Shown one piece after another: positions 42,050 to 49,886 of a stretch of DNA of 64,000 bases. This stretch comes from Pseudomonas sp. (GTDB taxonomy: Bacteria > Pseudomonadota > Gammaproteobacteria > Pseudomonadales > Pseudomonadaceae), in the NCBI RefSeq assembly GCF_002796985.1, contig NZ_PEKX01000004.1, positions 248,073 to 312,072 on the forward strand, written 5' to 3'. A program made the position numbers and the translations under genes. The notes beneath the pieces are model-generated. The model saw nothing but the letters and a program-made list of their open reading frames with translations, had not been told where the DNA came from and did not search any database. How positions within the stretch are numbered: position 1 is the first letter of the stretch; each line of letters opens with the position of its first letter.

Positions 42050-42823
42050 TCAGGCGCCGAAACCGCCGTCGATAGTCAGGCTGGCACCGGTGATATAGCC
42101 AGCTTCCGGGCCCGCCAGGTAGGCGACGAAGGCGGCGATTTCTTCCGCGCGGCCATAACGCCCTACCGCCATCAGGTCCATCAGCGAGGCCGCGAAGTCG
42201 CTGTCGGCGGGGTTCATGTCGGTGTCCACCGGGCCGGGCTGCACGTTGTTCACGGTGATGCCGCGCGGGCCGAGGTCGCGAGCGAGGCCCTTGGTCAGGC
42301 CGACGATGGCCGACTTGCTCATGGCATAGACCGCGCCACCGCCGAAGGGCATGCGGTCGGCGTTGGTGCTGCCGATGGTGATGATGCGCCCGCCCTGCCC
42401 CATGTGCCGCGCGGCGGCCTGGGTGGCGACGAAGACACTGCGCACGTTCACCGCCAGGGTGCGGTCGAGGTCTTCCAGGCTGAACTCTTCCACCGGGGCG
42501 ATGGCCAGCACGCCGGCGTTGTTCACCAGGATGTCGATGCCGCCCAGGCGCTGGGCGGCAGTATCGATGGCCTGTTGCACCGACGCTGCATCGCCGCTGT
42601 CGGCTTTCAGCGCCAGGGCGCGGCCGCCGGCGGCTTCGATGCTGGCGGCGAGGTCTTCGGCCTTCTGCGCCGAGCTGACGTAAGTGAAGGCCACGGCGGC
42701 GCCTTCGCGGGCCAGGCGCTGCACGATGGCGGCGCCGATGCCGCGGGAACCGCCCTGGACGAAAGCGACTTTACCGGTGAGCGGCTTCGAGGTGGAGGGC
42801 GAGGTGGTTTGCGTGGTGGTCAT
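42050..42823 (-). CDS. SDR-family oxidoreductase
   Basis: 257 residues from ATG 42823. Classical short-chain dehydrogenase: cofactor loop GGSRGIGAAI (about 24-33, with Arg after Ser favouring NADP(H)), NNAG, catalytic Ser in TIGSTNAD and YxxxK in YAMSKSAIVG. C-terminal ITGASLTIDGGFGA is typical. Substrate unknown. Divergent from a LysR gene 122 bases away, likely its regulator. Confidence 0.9.
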   Translation of the reverse strand: MTTTQTTSPSTSKPLTGKVAFVQGGSRGIGAAIVQRLAREGAAVAFTYVSSAQKAEDLAASIEAAGGRALALKADSGDAASVQQAIDTAAQRLGGIDILVNNAGVLAIAPVEEFSLEDLDRTLAVNVRSVFVATQAAARHMGQGGRIITIGSTNADRMPFGGGAVYAMSKSAIVGLTKGLARDLGPRGITVNNVQPGPVDTDMNPADSDFAASLMDLMAVGRYGRAEEIAAFVAYLAGPEAGYITGASLTIDGGFGA

Positions 42824-42945
42824 TTCGTGTCTCCAGGAATCTGGTGGGGGAGTCAGTTCGACGGGGCCAGTTTCGCGCTCGCACTCCTGACCCGGTAGCC
42901 AGTAATCGCTATATTCAGTCGATACCAAACGTACGGAATACCCCC

Positions 42946-43869
42946 ATGGAAAGCCTGATCAGTATCGAATGCTTCGTTCGCAGCGCCGAGGCGGGCAGCT
43001 TCGCCGCTGCCGCTCGACGCCTGGGCCTGACGCCAGCGGCGGTGAGCAAGAACGTGGCGCGGCTGGAGAGCAACCTGGGTGTACGGCTGTTCCAGCGTAG
43101 TACCCGCAGCCTGGCCCTGACCGAATCCGGCGAACGGTTTCTCGACGAAGCCAGCGGCGGCCTGGCCAGCCTGCAGAGCGCCATCGCCAATCTGGCCAGC
43201 GCCGATGGCCAGCCCAGCGGCATGTTGAAGGTGAGCATGGGGCTGGTATTCGGCCGCGACTACATCCTGCCGCTGCTGGGGGATTTCCTCGGGCGCTACC
43301 CGGCGATCCGCCCGGACTGGCACTTCGACAACCGCCAGGTCGACCTCATCGCCGAGGGCTTCGACGCGGCCATCGGCGGCGGCTTCGAGCTACCGCCCGG
43401 CATGGTGGCGCGCAAGCTGAGCCCGGCGCACCTGGTGCTGCTGGCCTCGCCGGCCTACCTCGCCGGGCGCCCGGCGATCCGCTACCCGTCGGACCTGCCC
43501 AGCCACGACGGCATCCGCATTCGCTCGCCGCAGACCGGCCGCGTGCGCCCCTGGCCGCTGACCAATCGCCAACAGGCCCAGGCACCCATCGCGCTGAAGG
43601 AACGCATGACCTTCAGTGACCCGGAGGCCGCGTGCGTCGCCGCGCTGATGGGCCTGGGCGTCACCCTGGTAAGCATGCAGCATGCGGTGCCCTACCTGGA
43701 CGACGGGCGCCTGGTGCGCGTACTGCCGGAGTGGTACGTGGACGCCGGCAACACCGCGCTCTACTACGCCGCGCAGAAACTGCTGCCAGCCAAGACGCGG
43801 GTGTTTGTCGACTATGTGATCGAGCACTTCCGCAAACACGCACTGGACCAACGCTTCAGTGCGCTGTGA
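42946..43869 (+). CDS. LysR-family regulator divergent from the SDR gene
   Basis: 307 residues from ATG 42946 (MESLISIECFVRSAEAGSFA). HTH at about 18-40 (AAARRLGLTPAAVSKNVARLE); effector domain of the CrgA/YafC-like group (FGRDYILPLLGDFLGRYP; GFDAAIGGG). Divergent arrangement suggests control of the SDR gene, possibly in response to an aldehyde or quinone; not provable here. Confidence 0.9.
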   Translation: MESLISIECFVRSAEAGSFAAAARRLGLTPAAVSKNVARLESNLGVRLFQRSTRSLALTESGERFLDEASGGLASLQSAIANLASADGQPSGMLKVSMGLVFGRDYILPLLGDFLGRYPAIRPDWHFDNRQVDLIAEGFDAAIGGGFELPPGMVARKLSPAHLVLLASPAYLAGRPAIRYPSDLPSHDGIRIRSPQTGRVRPWPLTNRQQAQAPIALKERMTFSDPEAACVAALMGLGVTLVSMQHAVPYLDDGRLVRVLPEWYVDAGNTALYYAAQKLLPAKTRVFVDYVIEHFRKHALDQRFSAL

Positions 43870-43941
43870 AACACAACCACTCGCGCACCTTGCTCGGGAT
43901 CGACGGCTGCACCAGGACCGCCAGGCGCTGAGCGCCCCATG

Positions 43942-43969
43942 AAAAAGCCCCGCCTGGGCGGGGCTTTTT
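43942..43969. terminator. Bidirectional terminator
   Basis: AAAAAGCCCCGCC pairs with GGCGGGGCTTTTT, serving the LysR gene (plus) and the I78 lipoprotein gene (minus). Confidence 0.92.
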
Positions 43970-43995
43970 CATGGGGCGGGTTCACCGGAAACGGC

Positions 43996-44334
43996 TCAGC
44001 CGCAGGAGACCTGCTTCACCACCTGGTTCCCGTCGACATCGATATTCAGGCGCTGCGAGTTGTACTCCATGGTCACCGGCTGGTGCGGGGTGAGCACGCG
44101 AGCGACGCTAGCACCGGCATCGCGGCGGGCTTCCTCGGTCAGGGTCGGGGTGATGACCTTGCCGACGATCGCCTGCACCGCCTTGGCGTTGCAGGTGCCG
44201 GTCATGGCAGCCGGGTTGTCCGCCGCCGGTTGGGTGGCATCGGACGAGGAATCCTTGGAGCTGCAGCCAGCCAGCGTGGCGACTGCCAGAAGCGGCAGCA
44301 GCGCGCGCTTCAAGGACAAGGGGTTCAAGGGCAT
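43996..44334 (-). CDS. Lipoprotein with proteinase inhibitor I78 domain
   Basis: 112 residues from ATG 44334. Signal peptide with lipobox LAGC (Cys about 21), a Ser/Asp/Thr-rich linker, then a compact domain (CNAKAVQAIVGKVITP ... QRLNIDVDGNQVVKQVSCG) matching the peptidase inhibitor I78 family, with the paired Cys at either end and the V-D-x-D-x-N motif. Probably outer-membrane anchored and guarding against serine proteases; alternatively a general structural lipoprotein. Confidence 0.82.
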   Translation of the reverse strand: MPLNPLSLKRALLPLLAVATLAGCSSKDSSSDATQPAADNPAAMTGTCNAKAVQAIVGKVITPTLTEEARRDAGASVARVLTPHQPVTMEYNSQRLNIDVDGNQVVKQVSCG

Positions 44335-44568
44335 GAAAGGTCTCCCTGGTTCTTCTGGAAAGTTCTGAAAAAACGCGAAAGGCGCCACCTTACCAGCCCA
44401 ACGGCTGCGGCGGCGCGCCGGATGTATTGCAAGCTGATGCACGAAATGCCCGTCGCAGAGCCGTACAGCGCCATTTACACAACCTTTACACCGGCGGCGT
44501 TACGATTCGTTCAAGGCAGATGTCTCATAGATACCGGAATCCTCGCCGGGTTCCTCAGGAGGTGCATC

Positions 44569-44943
44569 ATGCTTCGCCGTCTCCCCCAGGTTGCCCTGTT
44601 TTGCGCCGGCCTTGCCCTCGCCGGCCAGGCCGCGGCCAACAGCAACACCGATGCCGCCGCGATTGGCGCCGTGGTCGGTGCCGTGGTCGGGGGTGCAGTG
44701 GTCGCCGGGTCACAACCCGCTCCGGCCCCCTATTACGCACCGCCGCCCCCGGTGGCCTATTACCCGCCGCCACCGGTGTACTACCAGCCGGTGCCGGTCT
44801 ACCAACCCGTCTACCAGCCGGTCTACCGCCCGGTCGTGGTGGTGCCCGGCCCGCGCTACTACGGCCCGCCCCGCTACTATGGCCCGCCGCGCTATTACGG
44901 ACCGGGCTACTACGGTCCGCCCGGCCACTATCGTCACTGGTAA
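44569..44943 (+). CDS. Exported Pro/Tyr-rich protein
   Basis: 124 residues, AGGAGG ribosome site just upstream. Signal peptide (RRLPQVALFCAGLALAG, cut near AANS), a glycine-zipper-like hydrophobic stretch (AIGAVVGAVVGGAVVAG, about 32-48), then a proline/tyrosine-rich tail with tandem words PVYQPVYQPVYRPV and three YYGPP(R) repeats, ending GHYRHW. It could be a small envelope protein inserted by the zipper with an extended tail. No enzymatic motif and no family certain. Confidence 0.75.
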   Translation: MLRRLPQVALFCAGLALAGQAAANSNTDAAAIGAVVGAVVGGAVVAGSQPAPAPYYAPPPPVAYYPPPPVYYQPVPVYQPVYQPVYRPVVVVPGPRYYGPPRYYGPPRYYGPGYYGPPGHYRHW

Positions 44944-44945
44944 AC

Positions 44946-44975
44946 AAAAGACCCCGCTTTCGAGCGGGGTCTTTT
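44946..44975. terminator. Bidirectional terminator
   Basis: AAAAGACCCCGCT pairs with AGCGGGGTCTTTT around TTCG, between the Pro/Tyr-rich gene and the convergent LysR gene. Confidence 0.93.
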
Positions 44976-44978
44976 CAT

Positions 44979-45851
44979 TCAGGCGGTCAGCCGGATACTC
45001 CCGGCCAGCTCCTCGAACAAGGTCACTACCGCTCGCAACGCACGGCAGTCCGGGCGGGTCAGCAGCCACAGGTGGGTGCTGCAACCAGGCAGTTCCGATT
45101 CCAGCACTTGCAATCCATCGCCGGGGCGCAGCAGGAACGCCGGCAGCGCTGCCAGGCCAAGCCCGGCGCGGCAGAGATCGAGCACCGAGAGCATGCTGTT
45201 GCAGCGATAGGCCGGCACCACCGCCGGAAACGCCTGACGCCGCCAGGCGACGCTGGAGTGGTCGGGAAGAAATTCGTCCGGGGCGATCCAGCTCAGCTCC
45301 TGCCACGGACGCTCGCCCTGCTCGGCGAGGTAGTCGCGGTGGGCGCAGAGCATGTAATGCACCTCGCCCAGGTTGCGTCCGACCAGATGTTCCGGTGGCG
45401 CGCTGGTCAGGCGCAGGGCGATGTCGGCGTCACGGCGGCTGAGGTTGGCGAAGGCGTTGGAGGTCGTCAGCTCCAGATTCAGCGCTGGGTAGCGCTTCAT
45501 GAAGCGTGCCAGGGCTGGCAGCAGCAGACCTTGCAGTACCGTATCAGAGCAGGTCAGGCGCACCGTGCCGCTGAGCACGTCATGCCCCTGCTCCAGACCC
45601 AGGCGTGCCGCCTCCAGCGCCTGTTCGGCCAGTTCTGCCTGGGTCGCCAGTTGCTGCGCGGTCGCCGTCGCCAGGTAGCCGTTGCGGCCCTTCTCGAACA
45701 GCGCGGTGCCCAGCGCCTTCTCCAGCCGGCGCACTGCGCGGAACACGGTGGAGACGTCTACCTCCAGCAATTCCGCAGCACGCGCAAGGCTGCCACCGCG
45801 CACCAGGGCCAGCACCAGGGCGAGATCGGCGTATTCCAATCGGTATTGCAT
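44979..45851 (-). CDS. LysR-family regulator divergent from the amidotransferase-like gene
   Basis: 290 residues from ATG 45851 (MQYRLEYADLALVLALV). HTH at about 13-45 (GSLARAAELLEVDVSTVFRAVRRLE); effector domain with GTVRLTCSDTVLQGLLLPAL and RRDADIALRL. It faces the amidotransferase-like/ABM gene pair, 108 bases away, and probably controls it. Confidence 0.88.
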   Translation of the reverse strand: MQYRLEYADLALVLALVRGGSLARAAELLEVDVSTVFRAVRRLEKALGTALFEKGRNGYLATATAQQLATQAELAEQALEAARLGLEQGHDVLSGTVRLTCSDTVLQGLLLPALARFMKRYPALNLELTTSNAFANLSRRDADIALRLTSAPPEHLVGRNLGEVHYMLCAHRDYLAEQGERPWQELSWIAPDEFLPDHSSVAWRRQAFPAVVPAYRCNSMLSVLDLCRAGLGLAALPAFLLRPGDGLQVLESELPGCSTHLWLLTRPDCRALRAVVTLFEELAGSIRLTA

Positions 45852-45959
45852 TGACGCACTCCAAGGTTGCGCAACCGCCCATTTTCGATTGCGCTTGCGC
45901 AACTATAAATTGCTGCCCATGGGCTCGCCAATGGGCCACGACGCCAGGGGGAACAAAGC

Positions 45960-46742
45960 ATGGGAAAACGTCGTAAAGCACTGCGGATCGGCCTGATCGG
46001 CGACCGCGACAGCCGCGTCACCGCCCATTGGGCGATTCCCCTGGCCCTGCAACAATCGCTGCTGCCACATTCGGGCACCTTGCGAGTGGACTGGCTGGAT
46101 ACCCCGCGCCTCGCCGCAGGCCTGGAGCTGGAAGCGTACTCGGGCTTCTGGGGCATCCCCGGCAGCCCCTACCTGAGCACCGAAGGCGCCCTGCGGGCGA
46201 TCACCTTCGCCCGCGAAAACCGGGTGCCTTTCCTCGGCACCTGCGGCGGCTTCCAGCACGCCCTGCTGGAACGCGCCCGCAATGTCCTCGGCTGGAGCGA
46301 CGCGGCCCACGCAGAGATGGACCCGGAAGCGGCCCGTCCGGTGGTTCATGCACTGCCCTGTTCGCTGGTGGAAGTCAGCGAGACCATCCGCCTGGTGCCT
46401 GGCTCGCACCTGGCGGCGATCTATGGCCTGCCGGAGATCCGCGAAGGTTATCGGTGCAGCTATGGGGTGAACCCGGCGTTCCAGGACGAATTGTTCGGCG
46501 ATTCGCTGCGCGCCTGCGCCCATGGCGAGGACGGCAGCATTCGCGCGCTGGAGGCGACCGACCATCCGTTCTTCGTCGCCACCCTGTTCCAGCCCGAGCG
46601 CAAGGCGCTGGCCGGTATCGCCGTGCCGCTGGCCGAAGCGCTGTTGTCCGCCGCCTTTCGCCAACAATCCAGCCGAGAATCCAGCCGCCAATCCAGTCCA
46701 GTGTCCAGTCCAGAACCCAGCCGCATCGGGAGCCCCGCATGA
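45960..46742 (+). CDS. Class I glutamine amidotransferase-like protein (CTP synthase C-terminal-related)
   Basis: 260 residues; GGGGGA seven bases upstream of ATG 45960. Rossmann-like fold with nucleophile motif GTCGGFQHALLE (Cys about 98) as in the C-terminal amidase domain of CTP synthase and the separate family named after it. His/Glu of a triad may be in DHPFFVATLFQPE. There is no synthetase domain. The last 25 residues are a Ser/Pro-rich tail (QQSSRESSRQSSPVSSPEPS) encoded by a run of near-repeats. Overlaps the next gene by ATGA. Substrate unknown. Confidence 0.8.
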   Translation: MGKRRKALRIGLIGDRDSRVTAHWAIPLALQQSLLPHSGTLRVDWLDTPRLAAGLELEAYSGFWGIPGSPYLSTEGALRAITFARENRVPFLGTCGGFQHALLERARNVLGWSDAAHAEMDPEAARPVVHALPCSLVEVSETIRLVPGSHLAAIYGLPEIREGYRCSYGVNPAFQDELFGDSLRACAHGEDGSIRALEATDHPFFVATLFQPERKALAGIAVPLAEALLSAAFRQQSSRESSRQSSPVSSPEPSRIGSPA

Positions 46743-47062
46743 TCGCCAGCACGCCGCAACCACCCTACTACGCCGTGACCTTCACCTCCTACCGCACCGA
46801 GCAGGAGGAAGGCTACGGCACCACCGCCGAACGCATGCTGGAACTGGCCGCACAGCAGGATGGATTCCTCGGCGTCGAGTCCGCCCGTGGCACCGATGGA
46901 CTGGGCATCACCGTGTCGTACTGGCGCGACGAAGCGGCCATCCGCCACTGGAAGCAGCAGGCCGAGCACCGCATGGCCCAGCAGGCCGGCCGCCGCGACT
47001 GGTACAGCGCCTTCCGCGTGCGCATCAGCCGGGTCGAGCGCGAGTACGGCTTCGAACGCTGA
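46739..47062 (+). CDS. Antibiotic biosynthesis monooxygenase (ABM) domain protein
   Basis: 107 residues, single ferredoxin-like ABM domain (YYAVTFTSYRTEQEEGYGTT, FLGVESARGTDGLGITVSYW, HWKQQAEHRMAQQAGRRDWY). Members are small cofactor-free oxygenases, haem-handling proteins or simply stress proteins, usually dimers. Start overlaps the amidotransferase-like gene by four bases, so the two are translated together. Confidence 0.85.
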   Translation: MIASTPQPPYYAVTFTSYRTEQEEGYGTTAERMLELAAQQDGFLGVESARGTDGLGITVSYWRDEAAIRHWKQQAEHRMAQQAGRRDWYSAFRVRISRVEREYGFER

Positions 47063-47154
47063 GCGACCCGTACTGGCCCAGACACGACATGCCGGGTTCG
47101 ATGCCCGGCGCACATCGTCTAGGCTGGTCCCCATTGAGCAAGGGGGACCGACGC

Positions 47155-47616
47155 ATGCACCGACAAGCCAGTGAACTGCAGGCCGCCTACCTGGGCGAAG
47201 TCCGCGGTGAGAACTTCTTCCTCGGCCTGGCCGAGCAACTGCCGGAGGGGGCCGCCTCGATGCTCCTGCTGGCACGCCTGGAGCGCCAGACCAGCTTGCG
47301 CATGGCGCGCCTGCTACAGCGCCACGGCCTGCCGCTGGGCGACACCGCGCATGCCGCCGCACAGGGTCGCCAGCGCGCCGCCGACTGGCTCGGGCTCGAC
47401 TGGCCACAGACCCTGGAAAAGCTCGAAGTGCTGGTGGAGCCCTACGTCCAGCGCTACGACAGCCTGGCTGCCCTGGGCGACGACGATGACCGCGACATCC
47501 TCGACGACTTCGCCGAGCACGAAAGGGCCCTGCTGGAATTCACCCGTCTCGCCCGCGAAGGCCAGATGAATGCGGCGAAAGCCACCATCACCCGCCTGCT
47601 GGCCGTCCCGGCCTGA
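47155..47616 (+). CDS. Hypothetical helical protein
   Basis: 153 residues, GGGGGA ribosome site. Entirely alpha-helical in character with heptad-like Leu spacing (SELQAAYLGEVRGENFFLGL; RLERQTSLRMARLLQRHGL), acidic DDDDRD segment in the middle and an EHERALLEFTRLA helix near the end. The helical Glu/His pattern is faintly like a ferritin-like four-helix bundle, but no complete di-iron motif is seen. Followed 20 bases later by the VOC gene, so they may be co-transcribed. Confidence 0.65.
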   Translation: MHRQASELQAAYLGEVRGENFFLGLAEQLPEGAASMLLLARLERQTSLRMARLLQRHGLPLGDTAHAAAQGRQRAADWLGLDWPQTLEKLEVLVEPYVQRYDSLAALGDDDDRDILDDFAEHERALLEFTRLAREGQMNAAKATITRLLAVPA

Positions 47617-47636
47617 ACCTGACAGGGAGTTCGTCC

Positions 47637-48062
47637 ATGGCGCTATCACCCTTCCACCTGGCCATCCCGGTCTACGATCTGGCCCTGGCCCGGCGCTTCT
47701 ACGGCGAAGTGTTCGGCCTCAGCGAGGGGCGCAGCAGCGCCCAGTGGGTGGACTTCGACTTCTTCGGCCACCAGTTGGTGATTCACGAACATCCACGCAC
47801 GGCGAACCAGGAAGCGGCACACACCAACGCCGTGGACGGCCACGACGTGCCGGTGCCGCACTTCGGCGTGGTGCTGCCGTGGGAGGACTGGGAGCGATTG
47901 GCGCAGCGGCTGCGCGAGCGCGGCACACAGTTCGTCATCGAGCCCCACGTGCGCTTCCAGGGCCAGGTGGGCGAACAGGCCACGCTGTTCCTCTTCGACC
48001 CCTGCGGCAATGCCCTGGAGTTCAAGGCTTTCAAGGACATCGGCCAGTTGTTCGCCCGCTGA
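47637..48062 (+). CDS. VOC-superfamily protein (glyoxalase/dioxygenase fold)
   Basis: 141 residues. Starts SPFHLAIPVYDLALARRFYG, with the His of metal site one, then HQLVIHEHP and FDPCGNALEFKAF at the end (Glu ligand in ALEF). Probably a metal-dependent lyase, isomerase or resistance protein. No partner gene tells the substrate. Confidence 0.85.
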   Translation: MALSPFHLAIPVYDLALARRFYGEVFGLSEGRSSAQWVDFDFFGHQLVIHEHPRTANQEAAHTNAVDGHDVPVPHFGVVLPWEDWERLAQRLRERGTQFVIEPHVRFQGQVGEQATLFLFDPCGNALEFKAFKDIGQLFAR

Positions 48063-48134
48063 AAGTGCCGATCGTCCTTGATGGAATTTGCCTTCACTCC
48101 TAATGGAAATATCCTACATCGACATTCCCTAGCC

Positions 48135-48154
48135 ATTCCTAGGATGGCGCCCGT
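48135..48154 (+). promoter_or_regulatory. Shared upstream box, first NlpC/P60 gene
   Basis: ATTCCTAGGATGGCGCCCGT, ending 29 bases before the GTG start; almost the same word precedes the second NlpC/P60 gene at the same distance. CCTAGGAT could be a -10-like element. Confidence 0.55.
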
Positions 48155-48183
48155 CTCCCCCGTTCACCCCAAGGTGACCCGAC

Positions 48184-48804
48184 GTGCGCCCTCTCTGCTG
48201 GCTTCCTCTCTATCTGCTCTGCACCCTGGCTTCGCCAGTGGTGCTGGCCGATGATCTCGATGCGCCCGACTGGCGCCGCTACGGAGCGGCCGCCGTCGAC
48301 CAGACATTCCTGCCCACCGGCCATTCGGCGCGCGCAGGTACCTCCCGGCAATTCACGCGACCACGAGCAGGCAACCGTTACGGCACCACGCTGCCCGTTG
48401 CACGCAGCGCAGCCGGCAGAGCGGATACCTCGCGCATCATCGCCCGCGCCTACGAGCTGATCGGCACGCCCTACCGCTGGGGCGGCCAGACCGAGGAAGA
48501 CGGCTTCGACTGCAGCGGGCTGCTGGTCTACCTCTACCGCAGCATTGCCCACCGCAAGCTGCCACGCACTACCCACTCGATGATCGCCCAGCGCCACAAC
48601 GCAGTGGAGCGTGACGAGTTGCAGCCCGGCGATGCGGTGTTCTTCAACCATAACGGCGAAGGCGGTACCAGCCATGTCGGCCTGTACATCGGCGATGACC
48701 GCTTCATCCACGCCCCGAGCACCGGCAAGAGCATTCGCATCGACTCGCTGGACAACAGCTACTGGCGGCGCAGCTACACCACCGCGCGGCGCTTCAGTGG
48801 CTGA
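48184..48804 (+). CDS. NlpC/P60 peptidoglycan endopeptidase, tandem copy 1
   Basis: 206 residues from GTG 48184 (AAGG nine bases upstream). Signal peptide to about residue 22 with no lipobox Cys at its end, so a soluble periplasmic protein. NlpC/P60 domain from about residue 95: catalytic Cys in DGFDCSGLLVYLY, His in SHVGLYIGDD and the third polar residue His in FIHAPS. Cleaves peptide stems between D-Glu and diaminopimelate, in the Spr/MepS class. Pairs with the second copy 147 bases on. Confidence 0.88.
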   Translation: MRPLCWLPLYLLCTLASPVVLADDLDAPDWRRYGAAAVDQTFLPTGHSARAGTSRQFTRPRAGNRYGTTLPVARSAAGRADTSRIIARAYELIGTPYRWGGQTEEDGFDCSGLLVYLYRSIAHRKLPRTTHSMIAQRHNAVERDELQPGDAVFFNHNGEGGTSHVGLYIGDDRFIHAPSTGKSIRIDSLDNSYWRRSYTTARRFSG

Positions 48805-48899
48805 AGCGATAGAAAGCGAACACGGGTCACTACCCGAGGCGGCAATCAGAAAATGCCTACATGGTTTTGCAGATTCCCCACGTTCATCCGACACGAGAG

Positions 48900-48920
48900 A
48901 TTCCTAAGATGGCGCCCCGT
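48900..48920 (+). promoter_or_regulatory. Shared upstream box, second NlpC/P60 gene
   Basis: Same element as at 48135 (TTCCTAAGATGGCGCCCCGT), ending 30 bases before the ATG. Confidence 0.55.
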
Positions 48921-48950
48921 TTCACTACCTAGTCACACGATGTACCCAAG

Positions 48951-49544
48951 ATGCGTTTCCTCACCCTGCTGAGCACGACCCTGTTGCTCACCCTGACCGT
49001 CCCTCTCGCCGAAGCCCGTGAACTGAAGCGCCCGCCGCTCCACAAGGCGACTTCCAGCCTGTCGCGCCTGGCCCACGACAAGGCGGTCAATCGCAATAAC
49101 GTCCGCCTGCACCAGGAAGCGAAGCGTCCGCAGCGTTCCGGCGGGCACAAGACGACGATGGCCAGCAACTCGCGAGTCGTGGCTCGGGCCCGTCAACTGA
49201 TCGGCGTGCCCTACCGCCATGGCGGCACCAGCGTGGCAAACGGATTCGATTGCAGTGGGCTGCTGGTCTACCTGTTCCGCACCGAGGCCGGCATGAAGCT
49301 ACCGCGCACAACGGGCCAGATGATCGACAGCGACAGCCAGCGCGTCCGTCGCGGCGAGCTCAAGCCCGGCGATGCGGTGTTCTTCAACCGCAATGGTCGC
49401 GGCAACGTCAGCCATGTCGGGTTGTACATCGGCAACAACCAGTTCATCCACGCGCCCAGCAGCGGCGAAAGAATCCGCATGGACTCGCTGGACAACAGCT
49501 ACTGGGAACGCAGCTTCACCACCGCCCGCCGCTTCAACGGCTGA
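48951..49544 (+). CDS. NlpC/P60 peptidoglycan endopeptidase, tandem copy 2
   Basis: 197 residues; signal peptide cut near AEA-REL (about 22). A basic linker (about 25-70) precedes the domain. Catalytic Cys in NGFDCSGLLVYLF, His in SHVGLYIGNN, third residue His in FIHAPS. The C-terminal SLDNSYWERSFTTARRFNG is nearly the same as in copy 1, so they are a recent duplication with divergent N-terminal halves. Ribosome site weak. Confidence 0.88.
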   Translation: MRFLTLLSTTLLLTLTVPLAEARELKRPPLHKATSSLSRLAHDKAVNRNNVRLHQEAKRPQRSGGHKTTMASNSRVVARARQLIGVPYRHGGTSVANGFDCSGLLVYLFRTEAGMKLPRTTGQMIDSDSQRVRRGELKPGDAVFFNRNGRGNVSHVGLYIGNNQFIHAPSSGERIRMDSLDNSYWERSFTTARRFNG

Positions 49545-49576
49545 TCCTTCCTTCCGACACCGGACACCCCCTGACA

Positions 49577-49870
49577 ATGCCCAGCCTGCTGGTCGAGATA
49601 GTGCGCTACACGCAAGAGTGCTTCCCTGGCTGGGCCGAATGCCGCCTGGTCGATGCCGGCGGGCGCGACTGGCGTTTCCTCAAGCCACGCGCACAGCTGA
49701 GAACCGGTAGCCCGGACGACAGCCTGCCCGCCATCGGGCGGATCGATTGCCTGGTGCTCGAACGCCAGGATGGCACGGCGCTGGTGAGCACCGCGCAGCC
49801 GCGTGGCATCAAGTCGCTGGAGGGGGAAAACCGCTTCCGCATTCCCCTCAGCGCACTGATCGAAGACTGA
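49577..49870 (+). CDS. Hypothetical protein
   Basis: 97 residues from ATG 49577 (PSLLVEIVRYTQECFPGWAE). Predicted alpha-beta fold with a PGWAECRLVDAGGRDW segment and a LVLERQDGTALVSTAQPRG strand pair. No family recognised. It follows the second NlpC/P60 gene by 32 bases and may be read from its promoter. Confidence 0.65.
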   Translation: MPSLLVEIVRYTQECFPGWAECRLVDAGGRDWRFLKPRAQLRTGSPDDSLPAIGRIDCLVLERQDGTALVSTAQPRGIKSLEGENRFRIPLSALIED

Positions 49871-49886
49871 CCCGAACGCCGCCGGT

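Noticed and set aside
44427..45854. 475-codon plus-strand frame across the Pro/Tyr-rich gene and the LysR gene
   Set aside because: Passes through a bidirectional terminator and has no protein-like composition.
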